Below are positions 13,591 through 25,451 of a stretch of DNA of 64,000 nucleotides, in pieces (position 1 is the stretch's first letter; each line of letters begins with the position of its first letter). Origin of the DNA: Moringa oleifera. Taxonomy: Eukaryota; Streptophyta; Magnoliopsida; Brassicales; Moringaceae. The notes beneath the pieces were generated by a model. The model was not told the DNA's origin. It was given only the letters and a program-made list of their open reading frames with translations, and searched no databases. The stretch spans positions 4,407,001-4,471,000 of the forward strand of contig JAJFZO010000191.1 of the NCBI GenBank assembly GCA_021397835.1. The letters are read 5' to 3'. A program made the position numbers and the translations under genes.

Positions 13591-16239
13591 CTATTGCCAG
13601 CACTCATCTTTAGAGCTCCCAACTGCCCGCTGAACAACTGGCTTTCCACCCAAAAGCTGCATGCTATGTGACCCATTTTTCCTCAACTTTCCCGGAAATT
13701 CCTTGCTTGAATTGCCTTTTAGAGAAAGGTTCTTCTTCATGCGAATCCGGTTAAGCAACATGGTATTGCATGGAGGTGCATGCAAAGCACCTTCCACACA
13801 ATCTCCGACTTGCGTACAGCCCCAAGTCTTTGACGGTCCATCCTCACTAAATGGTCTGAACCTTGGAAAACCATAACGGAACCGAGAAAAAACTCGCTGA
13901 TCTGGAGAGCTCTCCTCCTCCAATCTCACACATAATGGGCATGGTGGGTCATTTTTACGAGTCTTGGGCGTTGTCTGGTCCAAACATTCTGCATGAAAAA
14001 CATGACGACACGAAAGAACTCCTGCAATTGGCATATCACCACTTCTCACAATCCGACGAGAGCTCCAAGGAGATCTCTGGGAGAGAAACCTTTCACACAA
14101 TCCACACTTAAAACCATCAGACCTTATAAAAGATCGACCAAAACTCTCGGTCTCAAATGGCTCAGAAGCATCTGCAAAATCAATGCTACTGCTAGCACTG
14201 CTCCAACAGTGGGCATCTCTTTGTGGCATGACTGCATCAAAGTCTGAAAACCCAGCAGTTGCAGATTCAGAAGTTTCTGTAGAAATTCCAGTGAGAAAGG
14301 ACAAGGGATGAATAGGCTTAGACAAGTAACGGCGACTTGAAAAGTTGCAATGAGAGGTCAAGCATGATTTTGCAATTGGTTCAGACTCACTACCGTCTGA
14401 ACGGGACTCAGCACAGGATGAAGTAGAGCGCCTACTATTTGGATTTGCTGAGGTTCCCTAGAAAAGGTTTATGCCAGTAAAGAACAATTCCAGGAAAATA
14501 ATAGTCAAGAACAGGATCAGTACAAATATGAGATTACATTACCTCCATTGCAGGGGTGAAGGATATTTGGCCAAGAACAGGATCTAGCAATTTAAAAGAA
14601 ACAAAATGGTTCAGTATTTGAATCAAGAATTTAAATGGCAACAATTAATCATCAATCAACATGATTATTGATTTGAATTTGTCTTTCCCATAGAAAAAGA
14701 GCTAATGGGTGACCACTCATAAAAATCTTGGGTAAGGAAGATTGTTTGCCTAGCAATCAAGGATATATATAAATAAAAGATACTTCATGGAACACTTATG
14801 TAATATGCATCTCCAAAATAGGCAGGCAATAGCACTATATTCTACTGACTTAAAAACCCAATAGGAGGGCAGTATATGCATCTCCAAAAATAGGCAGGCA
14901 GTAGCACTATATTCTACTGACTTAAAAAACCAAATAGGAGGGCAGTAAATGAGATTGCAATTTATATTGTAATACCAACCACAAGTTCATTTCAGATTTT
15001 GCAGTATTTCTCTCAAAATCAAAAGCAATTCTGAACAAATATAATCAGTATTCCGCAATTTTGAGAAGAACATCGAGTTTAACAATGAAATTTCTGGAGG
15101 CAGCTCAAGCTTTAAGCAGGAGATAGATAAAACCATCTGTAACATATACAGGTTTGCTTTTAAAAATGTCACCAGAAACTATATATTTACTCTTCCTCCT
15201 CAAAACAACAATGCTATAAACACCAGTACTAGAGATCTGATAATCACAAACACCAAGTTCAACTTCATCAACTCCCAATATGAAGATAGAAAGGATATTT
15301 CTAAGATCACAGTAAAATCAACTGCATGACCTCAACCTTTAACAAATTAACGCATGTTGCACAGACAAATGTCTTTCAGGTCTGGTCATCCATACACTTT
15401 AACAGTAGTTCTTGCAATTGCAGGTGTGACTAGGAGAAGCAGAAGGTTTGTACAAACAGACCGACAGATAGATGTAGGACAAGTAGGAAAATAAGAAGAA
15501 ATTAGGGTTTTGGGGAGAATTAGGATTTTAGGAAGAACAAAAGAAAAGGACAAAAAAAGGAAGAAAAATGGACCTTCTGCCTTAAATAACAGAGATCTTG
15601 GATGTAAAAGGTACAGAATTCTCAAATTATAGTATATCAAATTTGTCTCAAACATTAGAGTAACTAAAGTATTTATAGCCACTAACTATTAATAGAAATA
15701 GAAAATCTAATATCCTAATAAGAACTGAATTAATAGAAAAAAATTTAAACTTCTAATAGGAACTGAATTAATGGAAATAGCAAGCTAAATCCTAATGGGG
15801 ATTAAATTGAAGTCCGCGAGAAAATACATCTTTCCAATTTTGGACAGCAAAGACATACATCCTTTTTCCTAATTTAGGAATTTACACCTAGAATAAGTTA
15901 ACTGCAACTAATAGCATGACACTGCAGCTGATAGCATGATAATGCAACCAAAAGCATGATACTGCAACTAATAGCAAGATACTGATAGACCAATTCACTT
16001 TCATACAGAAAAGGACAGGATTTACCTTCGCAACAAATATTTCCTGCAGGAGCATTTAAATTGACAATGACCATTATTTTCACTTAAATTATGTAAAACA
16101 TGATGCAGTGAATATATCTAATTTTAAAAATTTTCAAATTACTGCCAGACAGGAACATTCTAAAAAATCTTTTTCTTTAGGAAGTACGAAGCAAACACAG
16201 TCAATTAATATATATAGATACACACACACCCCCACATAG

Positions 16240-16280
<41 letters not shown>

Positions 16281-17886
16281 TATACAGACTAGAATATGTA
16301 ATCCTTGAACAAATTGTACCAATTATCTAAGGTTTACTTGTGATTTACATGAACAGAAACCAAATGCAGGATAGCAATTAAAAGAACTATGACATGGACA
16401 ATCACATAATATTTGAGTCATTTCATGGTTCTTCAATAAATGATGCACTGAGGAAAATAATTACATTCATGATGATGTGTTTGTGCCTGCATTGGCCAGA
16501 CATAATTCAATAAAATGATAGAGACATACATTATGGTATTTGGAGACAGGATTTTCAATTATGGGAGGTCGAAGAGAAACCAAAAACCCAGACCCATTAC
16601 ACAAGCCCATACTATGACACCATCAATGAATCAATCTTGGGCTCCAGTGATTTGGTGACCTACAGAGAACCTGCAGGAATTACAGTGCTACAAATTTAAA
16701 CACTGCCGCTTTCCATGAAGCCCTTAGATGTAAAAAATAATGACTCTTAGAATGCCGATTTGGAACGAATAAGATCATTGAAATGGGATTGTTTTTTTGT
16801 GGCCCACATAAGACATTTCTGTCAATGACATGTATATAACCAGCTATGCATGAGCATGGAATTGAAAATGAAAAAGAAAAATGAGATTGTATCTCTATAC
16901 GTGCAGTACATATTTAAACATAAACTATATAGTAAGAAATTGTTGACAGCTTTAAATCCATTTTCAGTAAGAATACAAATTATAAAAATGATTTACCAAA
17001 TGCGCATAACCCAACAAAATAAGCATGCATTGGCAGTTAATAAAAGCAAAAGAAGCATGGAGCATAAGAAAAGACATAAATCCAATGCAATTTCTCAAGC
17101 TTGTTTCGACTTAACAACCAGTTGCTACATGCATGGTAACTCCTAAACAAGAATTGTTAAAGTGACAAAAACTGTCAAGGATTTCATCTCAAAGATCAAA
17201 TAGAGAGTAAGAAAGAGACCACCATAGCGCACTGAACGAACACAACAAATCAGAGTGAGCAGTTATTGCAACAAAGACTCAAGCCACAAATTTCTCATCT
17301 ACTACTTGCAACCCCCAAACTGCAGTAAGAGTAAGGCATTATGCTTAAAGCAAAATAAGAAGCCAAATTGTGCTTAAAGAAACTATCACAGTCATAAACA
17401 CACAAAATAACTTCCTTACAACCAGCTGCTGAAAGGATAAGTTCAGACAATTCTAAATCAGCTCAATGATGAGAGCTCTACATTTTTAATTGTATTACCT
17501 CTCCTTGTAGCAGCTTCATAATCATCAAAATTGATTTCTTGTATTGCTGGAGGTGTCCACTGAGGACCCTGAGAAAGATCAGAAGGACTACTTAAGAAGA
17601 ACCCATCACCATCTGATGCAGAATACTGATGAAGGAGAAGATTACTGCTTCTCAGCCAGCTCCGACTTTCTTTACTGTTTGATGATGTAGAGGACCCATA
17701 GAATTGGGTACCATCATGTGAACCAGATGGCAATCCTTCAGACTGGAATTGAAAGTCCCATCTTGGTGGGGGTGGTGAGAAGCTTGTATTAGTTCTCCAA
17801 TAAGGTTCGTGTGGGCCCATAGACCAGTCCCTACTGGTTGCATTTGATCCATGTGGCCTTGCAGCCACACAACACAGCGACCCCGT
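13591..17886 (-). CDS. RING-H2 protein, probable E3 ubiquitin ligase, with apparent ACG start
   Basis: Exons on the minus strand are 17499-17886, 14543-14583 and 13591-14457, all with GT-AG junctions and continuous frame, giving about 431 residues. The N-terminus reads [ACG]-GSLCCVAARPHGSN. Related plant RING proteins begin MGS-x-CCVAAR, so position 1 aligns with their initiator Met, yet the codon at 17884-17886 is ACG. No in-frame ATG lies between it and the upstream stop at 17938-17940. A long Ser/Pro-rich, probably disordered region follows. The RING is near residues 261-320: CGLC, a 28-residue spacer, CRHVFHAEC, a 14-residue spacer, then CPLC, which is the C3H2C3 ligand pattern. The basic C-terminal tail ends KDECWQ. 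From memory and synteny it corresponds to Arabidopsis At1g14180. Substrate is unknown. Its 2.9 kb second intron carries repeats and probable transposon debris. Confidence 0.85.
14804..14947. repeat. 71-bp direct tandem duplication
   Basis: Two adjacent copies, 14804-14874 and 14875-14947, each opening TATGCATCTCCAAAA and closing GGAGGGCAGTA, with only a few differences. This is a recent local duplication inside the RING gene intron. Confidence 0.9.
15365..15886 (-). mobile_element. Possible LTR fragment in the RING intron
   Basis: On the minus strand the segment begins TGTAAATTCC, has a TATA-like CTATAAATACTTTAG, and then a leader-like pyrimidine-rich stretch with CCCTAAT motifs, as retrotransposon LTRs often do. 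It contains two imperfect copies of a CTAATAGGAACTGAATTAAT-type motif near 15710-15775. I found no target-site duplication, no second LTR and no coding domain, so this is tentative. Confidence 0.3.
15901..15984. repeat. 20-bp tandem repeat, four copies
   Basis: Four consecutive 20-base units related to ACTGCAACTAATAGCATGAT, starting at 15901, 15921, 15941 and 15961, plus a partial fifth. Differences are scattered point changes. Confidence 0.9.
16242..16273. repeat. (AC)16 microsatellite
   Basis: About sixteen uninterrupted AC/CA units inside the RING gene intron, preceded by a shorter interrupted CA tract. Confidence 0.95.
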
Positions 17887-17949
17887 CTTAGCTATTTTTA
17901 TATAGGCCTCCGCTAGACTTGCTACTTGCTTTAACTTTTATAAAGCTTC

Positions 17950-17964
17950 TCAGCAGGATTTCAT
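17950..17964 (-). promoter_or_regulatory. Short upstream ORF in the possible RING leader
   Basis: On the minus strand an ATG at 17962-17964 opens a four-codon frame (Met-Lys-Ser-Cys) ending in TGA, 63 bases before the ACG start. It belongs to the mRNA only if the leader intron ends upstream of it, for example at the AG near 17971. It would matter for any model of non-AUG initiation. Confidence 0.35.
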
Positions 17965-18828
17965 TATTTCTCAAAGGCAATATCCCCAAGAAAATCTTAT
18001 AATATATGTAAGTAGTTGTTGCCTCAGAAAATGCTTACATTTCAGGACCTCATAAATGAAATAAGTTAAGACTTGAAAGAGGCAAGGCCTTTCACAAGCA
18101 CAATAAATATTTTTCTACCAATTTCAGCAGTACATGGCTTAAGCCGCACTTAGATGCAAGATATCTTCTGAAGACCAGCTTTTCCTCAAGAATGCCCTAG
18201 ATTCATTGCACAAAAGTAAAAATACTTTCAACCAGACTTCAGATAACATAAGCCCAAAACTGTAGCCTACTCTTCGGTGAAATCCTGAGAGCAAGTAAAA
18301 ACTAATTCAGACAAATGCAAATGCATAATTACATCATTTATCATGTGCAGCATAGAAGTGACAACAACTATAGCTACATTATTCCGTAACAGTTGCTGCT
18401 AAGGAGATACACAAAATTACATTACATTGATGCAAGATATTCAGCCAGACCCTGCACTAAGATTAGCCAGTATATGACAAAACTAATCAATTTAAAGTGA
18501 GTATAAAGATAAAAATCTAAAAATGATTTTTCAAAATATAAATAACCAGAACCAGAATCCATTCCCTAAAAGCAAGTGCATCCACAACTCCAGATAACCT
18601 CCAGATAAACTCATCATAACTAATTCAGAAAAGAATCCATAAAAACCAAATAAAAGGGTTTTTTATTAAAAAAATAATGAAATGCACAACTGCAACTAAC
18701 TAGAACAAAAATAGTGAGCTCCCTAACAGACCAAAGCTAAAAAAAAGAAGGAAAAAACACCTAAAGTACGAACAGAATTAATGCCTAGTAGTTCAATAAT
18801 ACAGAGAGAGAAAGAGAGAGTGTACTTA

Positions 18829-18950
18829 CTATCAGTAGTTGAGGAAGAACAACAAAGGGCAAATGCTATTAGGGGAAACGCACTGCTTGGGATTCAGAAG
18901 GAAGGAAAAGCAAACCCTAATTTATCGGGGAAAGGGTGATTAATTTAGGG
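18829..18950 (-). other. Probable 5' untranslated exon of the RING gene
   Basis: On the minus strand a leader-like segment with AAACCCTAATTT-type motifs near 18915 runs to a good donor, GATA|GTAAGTA, at 18828. It holds no ATG, so it cannot supply the missing start codon by splicing. The far end is approximate. Confidence 0.45.
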
Positions 18951-18959
18951 TCCTTTTTG

Positions 18960-19354
18960 CACGAAAGCCCTTCATATTCTGTATATTTTTATTATACCCC
19001 TATGAAACCTTTACCTTTTCCTTCTCAAAAGCATAATTGATACATGATTGAAAGACTAACCAAACTCCTACCATAAGAAAACAAAAAAATACCAATGAAA
19101 GCCATGGATTGTGTACCCATTATAAACTCTATCTAAAAATTAATGAATCATTAATTAATTCTGTATTTAGTCTGTATGACTCTTACCATACCATCATACG
19201 AATTTCACTTAATAAATATTTTATTAATTTAATTTGTATTAATTTTTTTTAAATATGTTCTTAATTTATCATCTTAATGTGAAAAAAATAAATAAAAATT
19301 TGAGGGAAAATTGATGAGATAAATAGAGTATAACTCCACTCTTAGCCCAAAAAG
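18960..19354. other. Short intergenic gap
   Basis: A+T-rich spacer between the RING gene promoter and the segmental duplication that carries the methyltransferase. No gene or recognisable element seen. Confidence 0.6.
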
Positions 19355-19355
19355 C

Positions 19356-22300
19356 CATGGGACCATGATGGGTAACTTTCTTTGCATTATTTTAATTTTG
19401 TTGGCATTTTCAAGATCACGAAATTAAAGAGATGTATGTGTTTGATAAGATATGGCAACTACTAAGTTTTTATAATTAGGGCTTTGTAATGACCGTTTTG
19501 AGGTAAAGGTATATTCCAATAAAAGATTCTAAGAAAGAAGAAAGAGGGAAATAAGTTAAAGAAGTCTTTGCCAACTTGCCATGCCAATAATTTGTTCTCC
19601 ACATGAGGCACACCAACTTCCATTGATTAAACATTAGATCTTTAATCCGATATCATTGTATTGTGGTATAATTCCATATTTTGCAGTTAATACTAAAGTT
19701 TTTTTTAGGTGAGGTTGAACATGCTTTCACGACCAAATTGGAAAATCCCCAAATCGTAATTTGATACAATCATTTCAAGCTCCTGACTTGTGTATCAAAA
19801 ACATCACATGAGCATGCATGACCTATGGTGTTACTTATAAGCTATTCCGTATAGATGAGGATTAATTAAGGAGGCACTAGATAAGAATGCCATGCTGAGT
19901 TCTACCCTGGAAAACCCAGCTTCAGATATGTATTTTCCAGTTTCCCTAACCAGGTGGCATCCGTCAGCCAGTGTTTGTTGCAAAGGGTCAAGCAAATTCT
20001 GCAGAAATTTGAGACTTGTTCCATCTGCACCACCAAAACCACAAGAACACAGCATTTTAACCAAGTTCAACACTTGTTAGACCTGAAATTCAATGTCAAG
20101 AGGTTTAATTTGATACCTTTCGCAGCCACATGCTCTACAAAGAGGTAAAGCCCTCCTGGTTTCAGCACCCTCTTCACCTCTGAATACAACGATCACAGTT
20201 TCAACTTTGCAGATTGAATAATGTTACTATTACAGTTCCAATAAGATATGATAACACATTCAGAAATGACATCGTTTGCATAGAAGAATCGAAGAAGCTA
20301 CAGTTTGAACTACACAGCAGGGTTGAATGTGGATACATTGAAGATCTGAAGCAATAAGGATGCACCTTGAAGATAGAGTATTCCTTCTTTTTTTTTTTTT
20401 TTGCGATACCGAGAACCCACCCAAATGAGGGCTAGTGTATCCATTTCTGTACAGTGAACTCAGGAAAGAAACCATGATCCCATGAGATGACTTTCAAAAA
20501 GAAGACCGAGTTTTTGTTTCCTGAGAGCTTGTCACTCACCAATTTGGCCTATGTCACCGAGGCAAGCCGGTGGGGTTGATGATACAGTATTCACATAATC
20601 ATTGAATTAGCATGTAAGTTATCTGTTGCCAGACAATCAATTCAGAGTGAAGGACTTGTGGACTTAAATGCAGCAAATAATTTTGGTAATATGAAAATCA
20701 AGTCAAGATTACTCAGAAAATGCTCCTGGCTGACTACCAAAAATATGGCCGAGATTCAGAAGTCATAGAATATTAATTACCTTTTAACGTAAGATCAACA
20801 TCTTTAACAGAACAGAGTACAAGTGTTCCAACAACTGCATCAATAGAAGCATCACTCACTGGTATAGACTCTCCGACCTGGATAGAATCAACACCTTCAA
20901 AATCTAAAGGAAGACTTACTTTCTAGTTTCACAACCAGCAAGCACACTGTATAAAGGAAATAGAACAAACTAAAGGTTTCAAAAGCAGTGGAAGAATAAT
21001 AAAGAAAAATATAGAAGTAGACTGAAAGGCACTAACATTGAAGAGGCAACTTTATGTCTAAGTAACAAAAATTGGATGACGAGATAAACATATGTAAGAA
21101 TGTTTTCACTTAACATGTGGTCTCTAATAAGGAAACGATTATTTGGCTTCCATTTAGATCTGTGATTCAAAAGCTCAAAGAAACCTCAAATGCTTCTAAT
21201 CATCCAGACACTATCCTCATGGAGGAAATATATATGCTGTGAAAGAACGAAGTAAAGAAGTCATTAATAAAACTACAGTAGCAACTTAATCTTATCTCCT
21301 GAACTTAGCTAACCGTCCATTGATGAGAAAATGTGGGTTCAGATTTCATTCATCTTGAAATCAGTTACCTAATTGTATGGAAAATTGATACTGACAATAG
21401 CATTCAAAGCAGAAGAAAAAATCACAGCAAAATTCACAAAAAATCATAATCATCAGTTGGAGTAAGTTTACATACAGCTTGTAAGAAGTTAAAATTTGCA
21501 GGTGATAACCCACCATCGACTGCAGCAGCCCGAGCATACTTCTCCATTTTTCTGTTTGGATCCAAGCCAAGAACCTGGACATCAGTGTCACCAGCGTAGT
21601 ACTTAAGATTAGGGCCTGTACCAATGCCAATCTCCACTACTTTCTTAGCCTTCCCTACCAGATTACGAAACAGTTCTTTTTTGTAGCCTGAAATCTTGCC
21701 AAAGAACAGAAAATAGGATCCTTTTGTTAGAGTTTAAAAGATGCATATACTCAAGAGCACTGAGTGATTTGCACAGCATAAAATCCAAAACTTTTAATAG
21801 AAAATATGGACACTGACCTCTGCCTCATAAGATTTCATGCTTGTACTCAGAGCCGAAGCATAGAACTCCTCGTAACAATCTGGCCTTGGCGGGTGAACCC
21901 TTCTCAGAGTATCCTACACATAACAAATACCATTTTGGGTATTTCATCACTGCCTCACAAATGCAACTATTTGGATCCAAAGTAGCAGATAGATTGTTTC
22001 AAGTTCATAAGCAATAACTCCTACCCAGTCAGTAGACTCACTTAATGCAGATACTCAACCCCAATGCTAATGTTCCCAGGGGAATATTAGTTAATTTCTT
22101 TCCCACTATGCCAGTTTCTGTCAACTAGATGGGAATGAATAATATGAAATTAATGTAGATTGAGTATTTATGTGAAATGAGTGGCCCTACCTTGTTTCAA
22201 TAAATCAGAAGATGACAGCAATTCCCAGAGAAAGGGTGGAGGGAAATATACCATGTAATCAGAAGGCGGCTCAGAAGCCATGGAAGGGCAAATAGGAAGC

Positions 22301-22600
22301 AAGGCAGCAGCTGCAGCTGCTTCAAGAAAATGTCTTCGTCCACATAAACAGGGTTTGCAAGCACACGATAATTGGCGCTGGTTGCTTTGGGTTTTGATAG
22401 AAGTATCATGATTTGGAGCTGTTGTAGCTTTAGTTGGTGAACTTTGAAAATGCAAACAACGGGTACTGGTGCTCAAGGAGATCACCGAAGGCGTACAAGA
22501 TGAACTGAGGATCATTGTTCTGCCAAATGGCAGTGGATTTTGCTCAGACTAATTAATGACAATCGCCATGAGACGACACTCGCCCGTCTAAATTTCCAGA
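19356..22600. repeat. Segmental duplication, copy 1 (with the intact methyltransferase)
   Basis: This segment and 29083-32450 align in the same orientation along exons, introns and about 400 bases of 3' flank (compare GACCATGATGGG near 19361 with GAGCATGATGGG near 29089). The whole locus was therefore copied, not an mRNA. The copies are separated by about 6.5 kb of unrelated DNA. Confidence 0.85.
19831..22515 (-). CDS. METTL7-like SAM-dependent methyltransferase, intact copy
   Basis: Six minus-strand exons: 22252-22515, 21818-21913, 21476-21694, 20781-20877, 20117-20179 and 19831-20024. All junctions are GT-AG and the frame is continuous, giving 310 residues. The Rossmann SAM-binding motif I is VVEIGIGTGPNLKYY (about 139-153), followed by the acidic-loop segment VLGLDPN. 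Further on are VGTLVLCSVKDVD and the class-I-type strand segment VLKPGGLYLFVEHV. Residues 1-88 look like a plastid presequence: Ser/Thr-rich, then a twin arginine and hydrophobic stretch (RRHFLEAAAAAALLP, 60-74) as in thylakoid-lumen Tat signals. Substrate is unknown; animal METTL7 proteins are alkyl thiol methyltransferases, but that role should not be carried over. From synteny it matches the Arabidopsis At1g69520/69523/69526 cluster. Confidence 0.9.
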
Positions 22601-25450
22601 TATTATAAAGATATGTCATTTACAAATATCGAATTTTTTTAAAAAATAATGAATTTATATATTTATTTTAAGATAAAATCATATAAAAATTAAATTTTAA
22701 TTTATTAATTTAAATTAAATAAAATTTTATTAAAAATAAAATATTCAAATTAAAAACATTATATAAAATTAAAATATTTTATTAAGATAAAAATATTCAA
22801 ATTACCATTACAAAAAATTTTTAAATTTTTTAAATATTAAAAATATATTTTTAAAAATATATTTTTTGTATTTATATTATGATAATTTTAAAAAAATTAT
22901 AAAAATAAATTTTAAATTAAAAATTATTCAAATTTAATGGATGAATCTTAAATAAAGTGAATAATTTATTTAAATTATTTTAAAGATACTTTAATAATAA
23001 AAATATCTTTAATTTTTTATAATTATTTGAGTTAAGATTCAATTTATATCATATCGATAGAATATTATTTAATTTATTATTTTTTAAACATAAAATTTTA
23101 ATTGATAATATAAAGTAAATATTAAATTTTATTAAATTTTATTTTTTATTTTAAATATTTTCAAAAAAATAATTAAATATCATGGAAAATAAAAGAGAAA
23201 AACAATGGCTTAAAATATAATTAATATTTATCCTTTCATTTTTTTAAAAAATAATAAATGTATCTTTACAAACATTCATCACTTAGTTTTGAAGTAATAT
23301 AAATTATTATAATTATGGCTTGAGCTCAAAAAAATTTTCCCTTCCACCAAATATTCACAATCATTTTTTAATTATTTTTAATATTTAAATAATTACGAAG
23401 AAAAACCCCTCCACGGTATCATTTACGCATTATAAATTCTCTTTTCTTAACGTGTAATAATATGATATTTTCTTTTTCATGTATTGTTTTACAAGTTTTG
23501 TATGTTGTTTTATGATTTTTATTTATTATTTTATAAATTATATATTATTTTAAAAATTAAAGTATTTATTTACTGATTTCATGACAGAGTTTTTTCATGT
23601 TTTTAATGGGTGGTAGAGATCGACATTGTGAATGCTACTAAGGAAGATTTTATTCAAGGTTCAAACAAAAAGCTTTAAAATAATCAAAACATTAATTTTT
23701 GATATTTTTGAAAAGTTTTTTTTATGAAAGTTTTTTTCAAAAGAAAATAAAAATTAATTTTTATAAAACATTAAAATAAATATTTAAAAACTCTTAATTG
23801 TAACACTTTTTAGTTTAAAACTTTGAAGTAATCATAATGTTTCAATTTGATATCAATCTAAATTTTATTAAAAATTAAAAAATTAAACATATTTGAGTAT
23901 TAAATATATTTTTTTTAAGTTAAAAGTTTTAAAAATTTAAAATAAATTTTCTATAAAACATTTTTATATGGATCGAATAAATCAAATTATCATATTCAAT
24001 ACTGATGAAAACAAACCTTAATATTTATATAAAATCAAAACAAGTTTTCAATTAATATTTTACTTGCAACGTTAATGATTGAAAAAAAAATAAAAGCAGG
24101 TTTTTTAAATTTTTTTTATCTAACTTAAGCAACTCTAAAAGTTATATTTTATTAATATAATCACTCTCAATAGTATTTCACTTTTCAATATGCAGTTTAC
24201 TTTTTGTCAAAATAAATTTATCAAAATCTTTTAATTTTTGATAAATCTGAATAATTGTAAAGTTCTTATTACATTTGATATCAAACCAAAAATATGCATA
24301 AATTTTTTTTTAGATGAATTGCATCCAAAAGACATTAACCAATCATCTAAACTATTAAAATCATTAATAATTTTAGATTTCAAACTCAAAAACATCTTCA
24401 AGTAAAGATCATTCATCAAACTCATTGCGATTATGATTAAAGCTAGAAGGAAATTGAAGTATAACTACTAAAAAATTAATTTTTATAAAAGGAAGAAAAA
24501 GAGAGATAATGCAAAATACCCAAGCAAGGGGAAAAAAAGTCTAAAGTATAGTGAAAAAAAGCTTCATATCCATGTTTTTGTTGAGTTCCTAGAGAAAAGA
24601 TGTAGAAAATGAGGTAATGGGTATGGTAACTAGGCGAAATTAAAATATTATTTGGTTATTTTTGAGAAAAAAATAAATCTTAGGGTTTCAGCTTACCTGG
24701 CTAGTGTTCGTCATTAAAGAATAAAACTTTATCTTTTTATAAGTAATAGAGTATCTCTCTTTCACCGCAAAAAAATCTAATAATCATAAATTATGAATTA
24801 ATAAAGTGATAAAGGAGGCCGGAAAAAATTGCAGAATAACAAGTAGGGAGTGATCGAAAGTAATACAAATAGAAAGAAAGACACATGAAACAAGAGAAGT
24901 AAGAAAAGTGTGTAGGAAGATAAAAGGACAGTAAATTGGAGTTATTTTTGGACATAATCGAGTTTCAATTCTTTCTTAAATTAGTATAAAAGGTTCAATT
25001 ACACTTCATGGAGAGATTTTGTAAACCCAACTTTAAATGTCGGTTACATCTCTTCAAATTCATTGTTAATTTATAAAATCAAAATTTGTACCAAATAATT
25101 AAGTAAATATAAACAAGAATAAGCTATTAACGTTATTTTAAAATATGTAATATCACTTTTTGAATGTGAAGGTTACATTTGTTGCTTAAAATAAAAATAA
25201 AAATAAAAATTTTATGAAATTTTTATTAAAAAATTATAAAAAATAACAGATAAAATAGAAATTATTTAAATTTAAGAGATAAATTTAAAATAAAATTTAA
25301 ATTATTTTAAATATATTTTAATAAAAAATATCATTAATTTTTTATAATTATTTGAATTAAGATATAATTAAATAAAATTTAAATATTTAAAATAAAATTA
25401 TTTTAATTAAAAAAAGGCTTATAATTTAAATTTTTTTACATGTATATCTA
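22601..25450. other. A+T-rich spacer between the duplicated methyltransferase loci
   Basis: Almost entirely A/T-rich sequence with no open frame of interest. It ends where the retroelement remnant begins. Confidence 0.6.
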
Positions 25451-25451
25451 T

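Larger units (their letters stand above)
14584..17498 (-). other. Large intron of the RING gene
   Basis: A 2.9 kb intron between the long first coding exon and a 41-base exon. It contains a 71-base tandem duplication, a fourfold 20-base repeat, a CA microsatellite and an LTR-like fragment. I saw no extra coding exon in the RING frame. Confidence 0.7.
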
